DNA from: CBDCZY01 sp965224745
Lineage (GTDB): Bacteria; Pseudomonadota; Gammaproteobacteria; Methylococcales; Methylomonadaceae
DNA: 64,000 nt
Reading direction: 5' to 3'
Assembly: GCA_965224745.1 (NCBI GenBank)
Contig: CBDCZY010000002.1
Span: 124,001 to 188,000, forward strand
Shown here: piece after piece, positions 1-6,944 of the stretch
Numbering within the stretch: the first letter of the stretch is position 1
Layout: each line of letters starts with the position of its first letter
The notes under the pieces: generated by a model
Database searches by the model: none
Seen by the model: the letters and a program-made list of their open reading frames with translations, nothing else
What the model was told of the DNA's origin: nothing
Made by a program: the position numbers and the translations under genes

Positions 1-448
1 TTATAGCTCTCTGCTTCTTTGCTTACAAATACTATTCATATTCTCAAATTGATACTCAAATTGAAGAAATGTGTCTCTATGGTTCTCTCGCACCTGTACG
101 GCCAGTGATAAAAATTGAAAATCAAAATACATCAAAATTTTGTACTTGCTGGGGACAACGTGCGAAGTCAAAAATCAGCACTGTTGGAATATTTATTACG
201 GATCAAAAGGAGATAGAAAATGCGATTGACTATTCTTCCTTTGATTGTCGCAGAGCAATTCAAGGTAGATGAGGAGGTGAATTTTAAAAATGTACCGCTG
301 TTATGATGTTTACTCAAAATAAAATAATGTTTGTTCCCGAATGGGGAGTTCAGCTTGTTCGAGAAATTGATTGTCAATAATTATTGCCATATGATCGAAT
401 GACGTGACTGTGATGATGCATTGTTTGAAATCGATGCGCAAATCAGTA

Positions 449-492
449 AGGGCTAGTATCTCTCTAGCCCTCCCTGCATCCGCACAGGGAGG
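449..492. repeat. Two overlapping, mutually exclusive hairpins
   Basis: AGGGCTA (449-455) pairs with TAGCCCT (465-471), and CCTCCCTG (469-476) pairs with CAGGGAGG (485-492). The arms share bases 469-471, so a transcript could hold only one full stem at a time. No gene is attached to it with confidence. It may be a remnant of a mobile element or a structured RNA. Confidence 0.4.
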
Positions 493-730
493 TTCATTAA
501 CAGGCACTAACCCTTGTGCTAACTCAACCATGAGATTTGACTCTCCAAAAAACCTCTGTTCGTAGGCTCGCAGTTTTGCACTCAATCTTCATTTTCAAAA
601 CTCCTCGTTGAGTTGTATTTGCCGACGGCAAATGGTTATACTTGTTGTTATGAATAAGTTAGGTTGTCCTACAGAGGATTTTCACCTTATTAGTTCACGC
701 CCATGCTGGGCGTACACCATGGCATCCAGT

Positions 731-837
731 TGACCGCTGGCAGCACAGTTTTCTTTCAGAGGTCATCTATTATCAAAGTTCAGAGCGTTAGCATAGTTCA
801 TCTAACATCTGCCAGCGGACACAGAATTTGGCGTTAT
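731..837. repeat. Inverted repeat ending in GCGTTATGT (attC-like)
   Basis: CCGCTGGCAG (734-743) and CTGCCAGCGG (809-818) are perfect inverted copies, and the pairing extends outward to 12 of 13 bases. The sequence ends GGCGTTATGT just upstream of a small cassette-sized gene. This is reminiscent of an integron attC site, but the GTTRRRY core is imperfect (GTTATGT) and the matching left-hand core is not evident. Confidence 0.3.
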
Positions 838-934
838 GTGACTAAGTCTTATCCAACAACTAAGGGTTATTCAAATGAATAAAGGTGACTAGTTAGTGGC
901 ATGAGTCAAAATATACCTAAGGAAGAATTTAATT

Positions 935-1219
935 ATGGCACTAAGTAAATGTTCCGATTGTGGCGGATCAGTTTCAACACTAGCTGATGCTTGCCCACAT
1001 TGCGGCTGCCCTAAAACAACAAGTGTAGCTGTTTACAAAATATGTGATCATTGTAAAGGTGAAGGAAAGTGTTTGTCTGAAGGCATAGTTAACAAATATT
1101 CGTGTAGTTTATGCAGCTACAATTATTCCGGCAGTGAGATAAAATCTGTAATGCTCTGTAGGTTCTGTGAGGGCGCAGGTAAAACTGTAGCGTCTTACAA
1201 CACAACTAATAATTTTTAA
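935..1219 (+). CDS. Small zinc-ribbon protein
   Basis: A 94-residue protein with two cysteine-rich units. Residues 6-24 carry CxxC and CxxC pairs (SDCGG, CPHCGCP), typical of the short zinc ribbon found at the N terminus of many regulatory or membrane proteins. Residues about 37-80 hold further CDHC, CSLC and CRFCEGAG pairs that resemble DnaJ-type CxxCxGxG repeats. It starts at ATG 935 behind an AAGGAAG-type ribosome site. There is no membrane segment. It probably binds zinc; partner and role are unknown. It stands alone in an accessory stretch with an attC-like repeat upstream, so it may be a mobile cassette gene. Confidence 0.7.
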   Translation: MALSKCSDCGGSVSTLADACPHCGCPKTTSVAVYKICDHCKGEGKCLSEGIVNKYSCSLCSYNYSGSEIKSVMLCRFCEGAGKTVASYNTTNNF

Positions 1220-1522
1220 TTTATCTGGACAGTTTTCTAGCAAGGTGTGAATGATATTTCTCATACTATGCTAGGACTGACTGCCTTTCCTGTGCTGAGA
1301 CAACAGATAATTTGGGCAGCATATGGAGCGGAGAGCATGAAGTGTTGTTTAGCGGTAAAATATTAAATATGAAAGAGTTAACTGATAATGATGGGATAAT
1401 AATTGGGCCATTAGTTGTGATTAACAGGGAAATACTAAAGGTAAAAAAGTAATCAAAGTCATTTGTTGGACAAGCCCTTGTATATTGTGATTATGTGGGT
1501 TTGCTGATTGAATCCCCGCACA
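1220..1522. other. Gene-free stretch with an open frame lacking a start
   Basis: A plus-strand frame is open from 1255 to the TAA at 1450-1452 and reads like protein sequence (it contains DCLSCAETTDNLG and IIIGPLVVINREI), but the first ATG lies well inside it. It could be the tail of a decayed gene or of an extended zinc-ribbon protein. Nothing else is evident. Confidence 0.3.
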
Positions 1523-1798
1523 TTATTTGTTTAAAAATCTAAGGTATTTGTTGTTTTCTAATACTCGAGTTACTTCAAATATCAGTGCCTGTTTGATCTT
1601 ACTTTTAACTGAATTATCTTGGCTAAATTCAAGAGCTAATTCGTATTCATTCCCTGCATCGGCTTCAAACTCAACAGTATAAACAGTGAATAATAGTAGG
1701 TATTTTGTTTCTGTTTTAACTTTTATATTTTGAAAATTAACCGGTAAGCCATTCTCAAAATAATTAGGGTCGGAGAAAGGAAATAGGGGACAGACCAC
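1523..1798 (-). CDS. Hypothetical protein, probably truncated by the adjacent RAYT element
   Basis: A 91-residue frame of unknown function. Its GTG start (1798) lies inside the left inverted motif of the transposase element, and the first residues MVCPLFPF are simply translated from that motif. The remaining sequence, from about SDPNYFENG onward, is acidic with no membrane segment and may be the surviving 3' part of a host gene cut by the insertion. No family is recognised. Treat it as a gene fragment unless a full-length homologue shows the same N terminus. Confidence 0.4.
   Translation of the reverse strand: MVCPLFPFSDPNYFENGLPVNFQNIKVKTETKYLLLFTVYTVEFEADAGNEYELALEFSQDNSVKSKIKQALIFEVTRVLENNKYLRFLNK
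1781..1798. repeat. Left inverted motif of the RAYT element
   Basis: AAATAGGGGACAGACCAC lies at the 3' end of the transposase gene. Its inverse, GTGGTCTGTCCCC followed by T bases, occurs at 2543-2560 just upstream of the gene; 17 of 18 positions correspond. Such GGGGACAGACCAC ends commonly flank REP-associated transposases. Confidence 0.7.
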
Positions 1799-2493
1799 TA
1801 TTGTTTTTCATTCTTAACTGGCCTCCCTGCCTTCCCAGGTTGTACACGCCTTCCCAAAGCTTTGCTGATTTCTTCCTTGAAACGATCATTTCCCAAAACA
1901 AAATTACCATTCGTCGCCTTACGTATTTCATCTACCAAACTAGGCTCCAGACTGTATCGAAATAATTCACGATAACTTGCCTGTCGCGCCATCTCCGTTA
2001 AACCCAATCCCTCGTACATGAAATGAGGTTTGATCAACTTATTTCTCTTCCCTTGTGCGTTGGCTCGATAGCTCGACCACCTATAATCCTCTGGGTGCAA
2101 AACCATTTCTGCTCGGACTGGATTAAGTTCGATATATCGTAGACAATGCAGTAAGTAATTGTCTTCCTGTGCAATACAAGAACGAAACCTCCCTTCCCAT
2201 AGGGTGCCACTACGCTGGTAAGTTCGATTGACATATTGGACATACCTTTGCCCAAGCCGTTTCATAAGCTGGCCAACACTTTCCTTATAGCTTGGCGTTA
2301 GTAATAAGTGAAAATGGTTTGTCATTAAAACATACCCGTGAATTATGCAATTAGTTTTCTGAGAATACTCCAGCAAACATTCAAGGTAAAAAAGATAATC
2401 ATCATCACAATAAAAACATGCCTGTCGATTATTACCTCGCTGGATAATATGTAAAGGTATCTTCGGAACAACCAAGCGAGATCGACGCGGCAT
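1798..2493 (-). CDS. REP-associated tyrosine transposase (RAYT, Y1_Tnp/IS200-like)
   Basis: A 231-residue single-strand DNA transposase of the HUH type. The metal-binding pair is His60-Phe-His62 in the block GYVLMTNHFHLLLTP. Other family marks are TLWEGRFRS (about 97-105), the helix YLLHCLRYIELNPVRA (about 113-128) that should carry the catalytic tyrosine (Tyr113 or Tyr120), and the WSSY block after it. The C terminus is basic (GRRVQPGKAGRPVKNEKQ). In known systems RAYTs act on REP palindromes, usually as single-copy domesticated genes. Here the gene sits between inverted GGGGACAGACCAC motifs immediately downstream of umuC. It looks intact. Confidence 0.9.
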   Translation of the reverse strand: MPRRSRLVVPKIPLHIIQRGNNRQACFYCDDDYLFYLECLLEYSQKTNCIIHGYVLMTNHFHLLLTPSYKESVGQLMKRLGQRYVQYVNRTYQRSGTLWEGRFRSCIAQEDNYLLHCLRYIELNPVRAEMVLHPEDYRWSSYRANAQGKRNKLIKPHFMYEGLGLTEMARQASYRELFRYSLEPSLVDEIRKATNGNFVLGNDRFKEEISKALGRRVQPGKAGRPVKNEKQ

Positions 2494-2542
2494 AAAAAAA
2501 TGATGTCAAGTGATTACAGGTGACATTATAGCTTATTTAATC

Positions 2543-2560
2543 GTGGTCTGTCCCCTTTTT
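2543..2560. repeat. Right inverted motif of the RAYT element
   Basis: GTGGTCTGTCCCC and the following T run mirror the motif at 1781-1798. Together the two bound a unit of about 780 bp containing the transposase. It lies 28 bases beyond the end of umuC. Confidence 0.65.
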
Positions 2561-2588
2561 TTTATTTCTTTTTTTTATTTTTAATCTT

Positions 2589-3875
2589 TCAATACACTGA
2601 TGGCAGCTCCCGCCAACAGGTCGTGTAACCTGGAGATTTATGATGACGTTGCATCGCCCAGCGCTGTTGAAAGCCTTCTCGAGCATAGCGCAAGGTGCCC
2701 TTGCCGTGGCGTTGATTGATGTCATCCACCACCTGCATCAACGCAGTCGAACGGCTAGTATCACCGTCATTAAAAATATCTTGTTGCACGGATGCAGCAG
2801 AAACGATGTCAAGCAGCATCACGCCAGCTTTGGCATAAGAGTGACCCGAACGATAAATTCTTTTCAAACCGACTTGAGCAGCTTGAATAAACTGACCCGA
2901 ATGCGCTGTAGGTGCGGCCAGCTTAATACAACAAGACGGTGCAAAACAGGTTTGTTCAGGGTGATATCGTCCGGTCATAATAGTAACGATGATTGCTCCG
3001 GCCAAACTGCCTTGCTGACGCAATCTCTCTGCTGCCCGACAAGTATGCAAGGCCAAAGCCTCCCCCAGTTCATTCTTGGCTGTGATACGCCGACCAAACG
3101 AACGAGATGCAATAATCTGTTGTTTTGATAAAACATCTTCTCGGCCCAAACAAGCTGTGCCGCGCAACTCCAAGATAACACGCTCCATGACCACGCTAAA
3201 TTGCTTTCGCATAAACTGAGTATCGGCATCCCTTAATTGGCGTGCATTGAATATATTAAACTGATTGAGCTGTTGACCCCAACGTCGACCAACACCCCAA
3301 ATATCAGCGACTTCGGTAGATTCTAATACCGTCTCCAAAGCATCAGCACCGCCTAAATCAAATAATCCACCAGGAATTTTACGCTTTTTAGCGATGCGAT
3401 TCGCTAATTTAGCCAGTACTTTAGTAGGACCGATACCGATGCTAACGGGAATGCCAGAACATTGCTTTATGTAGCGACTGATACCTCTTGCATATTCATC
3501 CAGACACAGCGGCGCAAAACCGGTTAGATCCAAAAAAGCTTCATCGATAGAATAAACTTCCATCTCAGGCGTATATTGACCAAGCAACGTCATCACCCGC
3601 GCCGACATATCACCATAGAGCTCATAATTACTGGACACTACGACAGCGCTGGCTTTTTTTAGCAAAGGCTTAGCCTGAAAATAAGGCATGCCCATCGGGA
3701 TCTTCAAAGCCTTAAGCTCATCGGAGCGCGCGATGATACAGCCATCATTATTGGACAACACGGCTAACGGCCTACCTTCCCAGGCAGGATGAAAGACTCG
3801 CTCACAGCTGGCGTAGAAGTTATTGCAATCGACCAGCGCGATACGGCGTGGAAATTCAGAGCTTGCGTGTGACAC
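2589..3875 (-). CDS. umuC: UmuC, Y-family translesion polymerase subunit
   Basis: Catalytic subunit of error-prone DNA polymerase V, which copies past DNA lesions with UmuD'. Family motifs are plain: DCNNFYASCERVF with the first metal-binding Asp near the N terminus, YSIDEAFLDLTG with the catalytic acidic pair, SIGIGPTKVLAKLANRIAK, and a helix-hairpin-helix region GVGRRWG. The C terminus (about SPGYTT) matches the family end, so the gene is complete. An upstream ATG at 3911 would also work, but the GTG at 3875 leaves only a 20-base overlap with umuD and gives 428 residues, close to the usual 420. It forms an operon with umuD and should be SOS-controlled, although no clear LexA box was found. 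Confidence 0.93.
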   Translation of the reverse strand: MSHASSEFPRRIALVDCNNFYASCERVFHPAWEGRPLAVLSNNDGCIIARSDELKALKIPMGMPYFQAKPLLKKASAVVVSSNYELYGDMSARVMTLLGQYTPEMEVYSIDEAFLDLTGFAPLCLDEYARGISRYIKQCSGIPVSIGIGPTKVLAKLANRIAKKRKIPGGLFDLGGADALETVLESTEVADIWGVGRRWGQQLNQFNIFNARQLRDADTQFMRKQFSVVMERVILELRGTACLGREDVLSKQQIIASRSFGRRITAKNELGEALALHTCRAAERLRQQGSLAGAIIVTIMTGRYHPEQTCFAPSCCIKLAAPTAHSGQFIQAAQVGLKRIYRSGHSYAKAGVMLLDIVSAASVQQDIFNDGDTSRSTALMQVVDDINQRHGKGTLRYAREGFQQRWAMQRHHKSPGYTTCWRELPSVY

Positions 3876-4449
3876 CGGTAACCACGCCCCATATAACCAG
3901 CTCCATGTCATGCTTCAACACAATCGTGGGAAAATCCGGGTTGGCCGGTTTTAGTTGTAAAACGCCATTCCTCCGATACAAGCGCTTAACGGTAAGCTCA
4001 TGATCAACCACAGCGATCACAATTTTGTCATGTGTCGGCTCGATGGACCGATCAACGATTAAAATATCATCGGGTAAAATACCCGCATTGATCATGCTGT
4101 CACCCGTTACTCTGACATAAAAAGTCGCTGCTGGATGTTTAACAAAATAGTCGTTAAGATCCAATTGCCCTTCGATATAATCATCAGCTGGCGAGGGGAA
4201 ACCTGCTGGAACTGCGGAGGAAAACAGTGGCCTAGCCAGTTTAGGTGGATTGTCCTGAGGTATCAACACCGTTGCTTTATCAGAAAAGCTACTTTGCCTG
4301 GCTTTTGCCAGATCTTGCAACATATTCCGTAGCATTGGCACATAAGATGCCGGCACTCGAACCGGTTGGGTCGCCTCTTTATATTGCCCAGAGCTGACTT
4401 TGCGTCCAGCCCCTTCGCGGCGACCACCATGCGTGTTTTTTATTGACAT
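3856..4449 (-). CDS. umuD: UmuD, LexA-like self-cleaving polymerase V subunit
   Basis: Self-processing partner of UmuC. Peptidase S24 features are visible: cleavage pair Ala82-Gly83 in VPAGFPSP, nucleophile Ser118 in VTGDSMI, and general base Lys155 in LTVKRL. At 197 residues it is about 60 longer than E. coli UmuD (139). The extra N-terminal part begins with a basic GGRREGAGRK motif, like an AT-hook or minor-groove binding tail, and continues with a predicted helical segment. Cleavage would remove this extension. It is the first gene of the umuDC pair. Confidence 0.92.
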   Translation of the reverse strand: MSIKNTHGGRREGAGRKVSSGQYKEATQPVRVPASYVPMLRNMLQDLAKARQSSFSDKATVLIPQDNPPKLARPLFSSAVPAGFPSPADDYIEGQLDLNDYFVKHPAATFYVRVTGDSMINAGILPDDILIVDRSIEPTHDKIVIAVVDHELTVKRLYRRNGVLQLKPANPDFPTIVLKHDMELVIWGVVTGVTRKL

Positions 4450-4675
4450 GCTTTATGATATCTTGAAAAAAGAACATAAATCAAGAAGACAACTCAAGCG
4501 AATTTTAAAGAACAATCATTCCGTAACGACGAGACGAGTAGATTAAGCGGACAAACTTTCTATCGAAAGCTACCCAGAAACAGCAAACTTAAATTTAGGC
4601 AAGATTAGGCGGGTTAGTTTTAATAAAAGCTCACGACAACTTCACCGTGGGTCTGTTTCATTAAACTGCAAGCAC

Positions 4676-4703
4676 AGAAAAGCACATCTCCATGTGCTTT
4701 TCT
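4676..4703 (-). terminator. Hairpin downstream of the small lipoprotein gene
   Basis: AGAAAAGCACAT (4676-4687) and ATGTGCTTTTCT (4692-4703) are perfect 12-bp arms around a 4-base loop. The hairpin starts 15 bases after the lipoprotein stop. On the minus strand the distal arm ends TTTTCT, so it probably acts as a rho-independent terminator; a separate T run is absent. Confidence 0.65.
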
Positions 4704-4718
4704 CATGCTAATATGGGA

Positions 4719-4856
4719 TTATTTTAGATTAGTTTGTGATGATGAGCTGCCAGGTGCGCCCATGCCTCCGTCTCCACCACCGCATGCTACAAGCATTGTA
4801 GATAATCCAATAACCATGAATAAAGCACTTGCTATTCGTTTCGCGATTTTTTTCAT
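4719..4856 (-). CDS. Very small lipoprotein (45 residues)
   Basis: A short gene with a strong ribosome site (GAGGAAAG, 4 bases before ATG 4856). The product begins with basic residues (MKKIAKRIAS), a hydrophobic segment, and the lipobox LVAC at residues 22-25, followed by a glycine-rich run and a Ser-rich tail ending QTNLK. Signal peptidase II should leave a lipid-anchored peptide of only 21 residues. The perfect hairpin 4676-4703 follows its stop, which supports a real transcription unit. It resembles the tiny lipoproteins of the LptM/entericidin kind in size and layout only. It lies between umuD and the fnr-like gene, and its role is unknown. Confidence 0.75.
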   Translation of the reverse strand: MKKIAKRIASALFMVIGLSTMLVACGGGDGGMGAPGSSSSQTNLK

Positions 4857-4963
4857 CTTGCTTTCCTCTTTAAAAGTTGAAATTGATTGCTGTGCCCGTC
4901 ACTAATTATTCATTGACTGGATACAGTAGTAATCAAACGAGAAGATTTATATTGCCTTTTCGC

Positions 4964-4993
4964 TTGACAAAAAGTATATCCTTGAGTTATCAA
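4964..4993 (+). promoter_or_regulatory. Candidate promoter of the FNR-type regulator
   Basis: TTGACA at 4964-4969 is a perfect -35 box. TATCAA at 4988-4993 is a fair -10 box at 18-base spacing. The dyad at 4998-5017 begins just downstream of it, where a bound repressor would block initiation. Confidence 0.5.
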
Positions 4994-4997
4994 TCAA

Positions 4998-5017
4998 CTT
5001 TTGACATATGTCAAAAG
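4998..5017 (+). promoter_or_regulatory. Perfect 20-bp operator-like palindrome (FNR/CRP family type)
   Basis: CTTTTGACATATGTCAAAAG is identical to its reverse complement. Its core, TTGAC-N4-GTCAA, matches the half-site layout of FNR, FixK and DNR boxes (TTGAT-N4-ATCAA and TTGAC variants). Lying between the promoter and the start of an FNR-family gene, it is best read as an autoregulatory site. Confidence 0.65.
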
Positions 5018-5068
5018 ACTTGAAGATTTTAATTTTGCGCTCTATTTTTTATTGATGGCCACAACATA

Positions 5069-5803
5069 ATGAAAGACAATTCGCACGACCTTGAAGTCAA
5101 CTGTAGCCGCTGCAGCCTGGATAAAATCTGTATGCCGAAAGGCTTATCTAAGGACGAAATCAACACATTAAGCGGCGTTGTAAAGCAGAAGCGTATTCTT
5201 CAACGTGGGGAGTTTATTTACCGCCAAGGCGATAACTTTAAAGGCGTTTTGGCTATTCAGTCTGGCATGGCAAAACTGGTCATTGATGACCAATCCGGCA
5301 ACGAGCATATTTTATCGATCTTACTGCCTGGTGAATTATTAGGTTTTGATGGTTTGCATGACGTACATTATTGCTCGGCGATTGCACTCAACACATTGAA
5401 CTTTTGTGAACTTCCTAAAGACAAGGTCGATGATCTCTGTCGCCGGCTGCCTACTTTAACTCATGAACTTTTCAAACATTCCAGCAACATCTTGAAAGAG
5501 TCCCAGGCAAGAGTCATTAGCACTAAGTTACCAGGCGACCAAAAAATAGCGACTTTTCTGCTTGACCTCTCAGACCGGTTTAAACAAAGAGGGTTTTCCG
5601 CCATTACCTTTAGACTCCCACTCAGCCGCAGTGAAATAGGTAACCATTTGGGACTGGCTATCGAAACCGTCAGCCGATTACTACAGCAATTTCAACAAAA
5701 AGGACTGGTTTCTATCAATCAAAAAGAAGTAAAAATTTTAAATTTTGCCGAATTAAGACGCACTGCCCAAAATGATAATGATGAATCCATTCACTTTCGG
5801 TGA
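5069..5803 (+). CDS. fnr: FNR-family oxygen-sensing transcription regulator
   Basis: A 244-residue CRP/FNR regulator. Cys12, Cys15 and Cys21 (NCSRCSLDKIC) align with Cys20/23/29 of E. coli FNR, and Cys113 (FCELP) aligns with Cys122. All four [4Fe-4S] ligands are therefore present, and an oxygen-labile cluster is expected. The cyclic-nucleotide-like barrel spans about 40-150. The C-terminal helix-turn-helix LSRSEIGNHLGLAIETVSRL keeps the Glu-Ser-Arg residues that read TTGAT/TTGAC half-sites. A perfect dyad of that form lies 50 bases upstream. It probably switches genes between aerobic and oxygen-limited growth. The mxaR-mxaS pair lies downstream on the same strand but appears to have its own promoter. 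Confidence 0.9.
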   Translation: MKDNSHDLEVNCSRCSLDKICMPKGLSKDEINTLSGVVKQKRILQRGEFIYRQGDNFKGVLAIQSGMAKLVIDDQSGNEHILSILLPGELLGFDGLHDVHYCSAIALNTLNFCELPKDKVDDLCRRLPTLTHELFKHSSNILKESQARVISTKLPGDQKIATFLLDLSDRFKQRGFSAITFRLPLSRSEIGNHLGLAIETVSRLLQQFQQKGLVSINQKEVKILNFAELRRTAQNDNDESIHFR

Positions 5804-5850
5804 CATCAAAACGAAATAGTCTGCCAGCGCTTTAGTGATTAAATTTATCC

Positions 5851-5877
5851 TTAACACTCCCAGTAGGTCGTTATAAT
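5851..5877 (+). promoter_or_regulatory. Candidate promoter of mxaR-mxaS
   Basis: TTAACA (5851-5856) and a perfect TATAAT (5872-5877) lie 51 bases before mxaR. The 15-base spacing is short, so this is tentative. Confidence 0.35.
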
Positions 5878-5927
5878 GGAGGCTATTTTTAATAGCGACA
5901 TCATTAACCAAAACCTTACTCAAACAA

Positions 5928-6944
5928 ATGGCTAAAGACCTCTTAGAAACATGGCATCGGCATGTCCAAGAATTTGAAAAACAGATTAACCAAGTCGTCA
6001 TAGGTCTGGAACGAGCCGTCCGTTTAATCACAATCGCCACGTTCGCGCGAGGCCATGTGATGTTGGAAGGCGATGTAGGCGTCGGCAAAACAACCTTGCT
6101 ACGCGCAGTTGCCAGAGGCATTGGAGGCGACTATGAACGGATCGAAGGTACCATCGATCTAATGCCGAACGATCTGATTTACCATACTTATATAAACCAG
6201 AGCGGTAAGCCGCAAGTCGACCCTGGCCCCATCTTGAAACACGGAGAAAAGTTGTCGACTTTCTTTTTCAATGAGGTCAACCGAGCTCGTCCACAAGTTC
6301 ATTCGTTATTGTTAAGGATTATGGCGGAAAAAAGTGTGACGGCATTTAATCAAGAACATTTATTTCCTCATCTGCAAGTATTTGCCGACCGTAATCGAGT
6401 CGAAAAAGATGAAACGTTTGAAATTCCAACGGCTGCCCGAGATCGTTTTATGATGGAATTGAGAATTGAAACCCCCAAAGATCCCGCGTTACAAAAAAAC
6501 CTGATGATCAACCCTCGGTTTCATGATATCGACAAACTCATTGAGACGGTTCAATCTGGCATTTTACCTTTCCAAGAACTCAATCAAATCGGAGAACACA
6601 TCCAGCAGACCATCAAACATACCAATACTCTACAGGATTATGCCTGGGCGTTATGGCAAGCAACCCATCACCCTGAGCAATTGGGCATTGAGATTGATGG
6701 TGTCGATATTGAGAAGTTAATTTTGGCTGGCGCCAGCCCACGGGCGGCCAGTATGTTGATGAGAGCGGCCAGAGTCAATGCCTGGATCAATGGTCGCGAC
6801 CATGTATTTCCAGAAGACATCAGAGATATCTTTCATGAAACCATCGGTCATCGCATTTATTTTAACCCGACTTACGAAATGAGACGGGAAAGCATCGCTA
6901 AAGAGCTGACGCAACAAATTCTCCAGCATGTCGCGACGCCTTGA
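5928..6944 (+). CDS. mxaR: MoxR-type AAA+ ATPase, MxaR-like
   Basis: A 338-residue MoxR-family ATPase. In methylotrophs MxaR belongs to the methanol-dehydrogenase (mxa) gene set and is thought to help mature or activate the enzyme. Walker A is GDVGVGKTT (48-56). The Walker B position reads FFFNEVNRA, with Asn115-Glu116 where most MoxR proteins have Asp-Glu. The sensor-1 stretch (VFADRNRVE) also departs from the usual ATQNP. The arginine-rich block TAARDRFMMEL and the C-terminal lid (ASPRAASMLMRAARVNAW) are typical. The stop overlaps the mxaS start by 4 bases. The other mxa genes are not in the window, so a more general MoxR role is possible. Confidence 0.8.
   Translation: MAKDLLETWHRHVQEFEKQINQVVIGLERAVRLITIATFARGHVMLEGDVGVGKTTLLRAVARGIGGDYERIEGTIDLMPNDLIYHTYINQSGKPQVDPGPILKHGEKLSTFFFNEVNRARPQVHSLLLRIMAEKSVTAFNQEHLFPHLQVFADRNRVEKDETFEIPTAARDRFMMELRIETPKDPALQKNLMINPRFHDIDKLIETVQSGILPFQELNQIGEHIQQTIKHTNTLQDYAWALWQATHHPEQLGIEIDGVDIEKLILAGASPRAASMLMRAARVNAWINGRDHVFPEDIRDIFHETIGHRIYFNPTYEMRRESIAKELTQQILQHVATP

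Larger units (their letters stand above)
1..934. other. Leading stretch without a convincing gene
   Basis: No reading frame here resembles a known family. Two short frames (69-272 plus, 310-585 minus with a TTG start) are open but lack a clear ribosome site or recognisable motif. The stretch holds two overlapping hairpins at 449-492 and a 10-bp inverted repeat at 734-743/809-818, described separately. The base composition and lack of coding signal suggest a degraded accessory region. Confidence 0.5.

Noticed and set aside
310..585. Minus-strand 91-residue frame near the left edge
   Set aside because: TTG start, no clear ribosome site, no motif, and it runs through the two hairpins at 449-492. 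It is probably non-coding or a relic.
2640..3128. A 162-residue plus-strand frame across umuC
   Set aside because: It is antisense to a conserved polymerase sequence and has no recognisable product.
4450..4560. Possible LexA box upstream of umuD
   Set aside because: No CTGT-N8-ACAG or known variant was found with acceptable spacing. SOS control is assumed only from gene identity.
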